In this document: positions 4,565 to 6,301 of the stretch, one piece after another
Numbering within the stretch: the first letter of the stretch is position 1
How the letters are laid out: each line of letters begins with the position of its first letter
Assembly: GCA_900316925.1 (NCBI GenBank)
Contig: ONEU01000047.1
Location: 1 to 6,301 of the forward strand
Origin: an uncultured Eubacteriales bacterium
Lineage (GTDB): Bacteria; Bacillota; Clostridia; Oscillospirales; Acutalibacteraceae
DNA length: 6,301 nucleotides
Direction of reading: 5' to 3'
Made by a program: the position numbers and the translations under genes
Notes under the pieces: model-generated
Database searches by the model: none
Told to the model about the DNA's origin: nothing
The model's input: only the letters and a program-made list of their open reading frames with translations

Positions 4565-6301
4565 ATGGCAAAAAAAGGAGCTTCCGCGAAGCTGTGGAAC
4601 AGGTCCATTATCGTCATGCTGCTGATTATCGTGCTGGGCTTCGGCACGGTAGCAGGAAGATTATTATATTTACAGACCTATATGGCAGAGGATCTGCAGC
4701 AGAGGGCAGTGAGCCAGCAGCTCATCACCACATCTGTGTCCGCCAAGAGGGGCAGTATCTATGACAGGAACGGCAATGTCCTTGCCCAGAGTGTCACGGT
4801 CTGGAAGATCATTCTGGAGCCTGCCCATATTGACAATGATAAACCCGAAGAGGCCATGGTGGTTGCCGAGGGACTGTCAAAGATTCTCGGCGTGGATAAG
4901 ATGGAGGTCTTTGAGAGGACAAAAGAGGACCACTATTATGCTGTGGTAAAATCCGGTGTGGATACCGTCACAAAGGATGAGGTGCTGAAGTTCCGTCAGA
5001 AGCTTTCGGATGAATACAACCTCGGCAACTGTATCAGCGTGGTAGAGGACTACAGGCGCTATTATACCTATGATAATTTCCTGGCAGATGTACTGGGCTT
5101 TGTAGGCTCGGACGGTCAGGGACTGGAGGGCGTGGAGTTCCAGTATGACGACTACCTCACCGGCAAGGCAGGACGACTGGTCACCGCCAGAAATGCCGCC
5201 GGACAGGAGATGCCCTTCGACTATGAGCAGAAGATCGACGCCACGGACGGCTACAATATTACACTGACCATTGATTCCTATATCCAGGGACTGATGGAAA
5301 AGTATGTGCGTGAGACGATCAAGGAATTTAAGGTTTCCAACAGAGGCTGTGCGATGATGATGAACGTCAAGACCGGTGCGATCATCGGTTTTGCCTGCGA
5401 AGGCTCCTTCAACCCCAACGACCCCTTTGCCATTGCCGACAAGGAGGTTGCGGCGGAGATCAAGAAGCTGCCGGAGGACCAGCAGGCCGAGGCGATCGGG
5501 AAGGCACAGTCCAAGCAGTGGAGAAACAAGGGTGTGAACGACACCTATATTCCCGGTTCTGTTTTCAAGATGGTCACCGCTTCGGCTGTGATGTCGGAGG
5601 GACTGAACCACAAGGACACCCGTTTCCAGTGCGACGGTACTTATGTTCCGTTTGAAGGCTCCAGCTCCATTGACTGCTGGCTGTATAGCGGCCACGGTTC
5701 ACAGACATTGGAGGAGGCTCTGTGTAACTCCTGTAACCCTGCATTCATGCAGATGGGCTTCATGCTGGGCAGAGAGAAATTCTATGAATATTATGTAGCG
5801 TTCGGTCTCTCCGAGAAAACGGGCATTGACCTTCCCGGTGAGAGCGACGACGTGTTCTTTAATAAAGAGAACCAGGTCTGCGGAATGGACCTGACCGACC
5901 TGGCCGTTGCTTCCTTCGGTCAGAACTTCAAGATTACGCCGATCCAGATGCTTTCTGCCTGTGCAGCCATCGCGAACGGCGGAAAGCTCATGCGGCCCTA
6001 TGTGGTATCGAGCATTTCTGATGCCAACGGCAATGTGGTCAAGACCACCGAGCCGACGGTGCGCCATCAGGCAATCTCGGAGGATATCGCCAAGCAGATG
6101 TGCACGATGCTGGAGCATAACGTGATCAGCGGCGGTGGTACCAACGGTTACATTCCCGGCTACCGAATCGGTGCCAAGACCGGTACGTCTCAGAAGATCA
6201 TTGACGAGGACGGCAATCCCTGCAGCGACTACATTGGTTCCTTCTGCGGCATTGCCCCGGCAGACGATCCGGAAATTGCCCTGATCTGCTATTTCGATAC
6301 C
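4565..6301 (+). CDS. spoVD: Class B penicillin-binding protein (SpoVD/FtsI type), 3'-truncated by the window
   Basis: This monofunctional transpeptidase cross-links peptidoglycan stems outside the membrane. The frame is open to the window edge, giving 579 residues. A short basic N-terminus leads to one membrane segment (about 13-35) and then the class B landmark KRGSIYDRNG at 61-70. The transpeptidase motifs are all present: S332-V-F-K335 (nucleophile serine), S389-C-N391 and K538-TGT. Cysteines 371 and 390 are 19 residues apart, with the second inside the SxN motif. This matches the redox-controlled pair I recall in Bacillus SpoVD and favours the SpoVD name over FtsI. The C-terminus, where a PASTA domain would help decide, is missing. 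Its place after ftsL is the standard dcw slot for ftsI/pbpB/spoVD, so a role in vegetative division is also possible. The start at 4565 is chosen for its ribosome site. Confidence 0.93.
   Translation, partial: MAKKGASAKLWNRSIIVMLLIIVLGFGTVAGRLLYLQTYMAEDLQQRAVSQQLITTSVSAKRGSIYDRNGNVLAQSVTVWKIILEPAHIDNDKPEEAMVVAEGLSKILGVDKMEVFERTKEDHYYAVVKSGVDTVTKDEVLKFRQKLSDEYNLGNCISVVEDYRRYYTYDNFLADVLGFVGSDGQGLEGVEFQYDDYLTGKAGRLVTARNAAGQEMPFDYEQKIDATDGYNITLTIDSYIQGLMEKYVRETIKEFKVSNRGCAMMMNVKTGAIIGFACEGSFNPNDPFAIADKEVAAEIKKLPEDQQAEAIGKAQSKQWRNKGVNDTYIPGSVFKMVTASAVMSEGLNHKDTRFQCDGTYVPFEGSSSIDCWLYSGHGSQTLEEALCNSCNPAFMQMGFMLGREKFYEYYVAFGLSEKTGIDLPGESDDVFFNKENQVCGMDLTDLAVASFGQNFKITPIQMLSACAAIANGGKLMRPYVVSSISDANGNVVKTTEPTVRHQAISEDIAKQMCTMLEHNVISGGGTNGYIPGYRIGAKTGTSQKIIDEDGNPCSDYIGSFCGIAPADDPEIALICYFDT

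Noticed and set aside
4877..5695. A 272-codon minus-strand frame
   Set aside because: It lies entirely antisense to the transpeptidase gene, whose motifs are intact. The frame is a by-product of that gene's codon use.
1..6301. A novel defence, mobile or RNA-guided system
   Set aside because: All substantial frames are accounted for by ATPase, sporulation and dcw genes. No CRISPR repeats, transposase, integrase, toxin pair or structured large RNA was found on either strand.

Overview
The window looks like a chromosomal housekeeping region of an anaerobic, spore-forming Clostridia bacterium, most likely from the Ruminococcus/Oscillospiraceae side. Three things suggest this: a V/A-type ATPase operon in a bacterium, a spore-specific SpoVA gene, and a Gram-positive division and cell wall (dcw) cluster that opens with mraZ. 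The family placement is inference. I see no mobile element, phage gene, CRISPR array, rRNA or tRNA.

Layout. Positions 2-1576 (+) hold the 3' end of a V/A-ATPase operon: the C-terminal two thirds of subunit B, then complete subunit D, closed by a strong stem-loop terminator at 1603-1638. Positions 1713-2075 (-) hold a lone spoVAE, convergent with the ATPase genes. Positions 2076-2457 are a divergent intergenic region. It carries, on the minus strand, a sporulation-type promoter candidate and an RNA hairpin over the spoVAE ribosome site. On the plus strand it carries a 20-bp-phased direct repeat, a sigma-A promoter with a perfect -10, and a 10-bp-phased GTGG array that looks like the MraZ operator. 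From 2458 to the window end (+) the dcw cluster runs mraZ, rsmH, ftsL and a class B penicillin-binding protein cut by the window edge.

How the genes work together. Subunits B and D belong to the rotary ATPase: B in the hexameric head, D in the central stalk. MraZ regulates the dcw cluster, RsmH methylates 16S rRNA, FtsL is a bitopic division scaffold, and the penicillin-binding protein cross-links peptidoglycan. That last protein has a cysteine pair with the spacing of the redox switch in Bacillus SpoVD, and the 168-nt gap before it contains a candidate sigma-E promoter. The dcw transpeptidase may therefore have a sporulation role as well.

The gene content is ordinary. The interest lies in the regulatory DNA, above all the spoVAE leader, where the predicted transcript start falls in the loop of a hairpin that would hide the ribosome site only in longer read-through transcripts.
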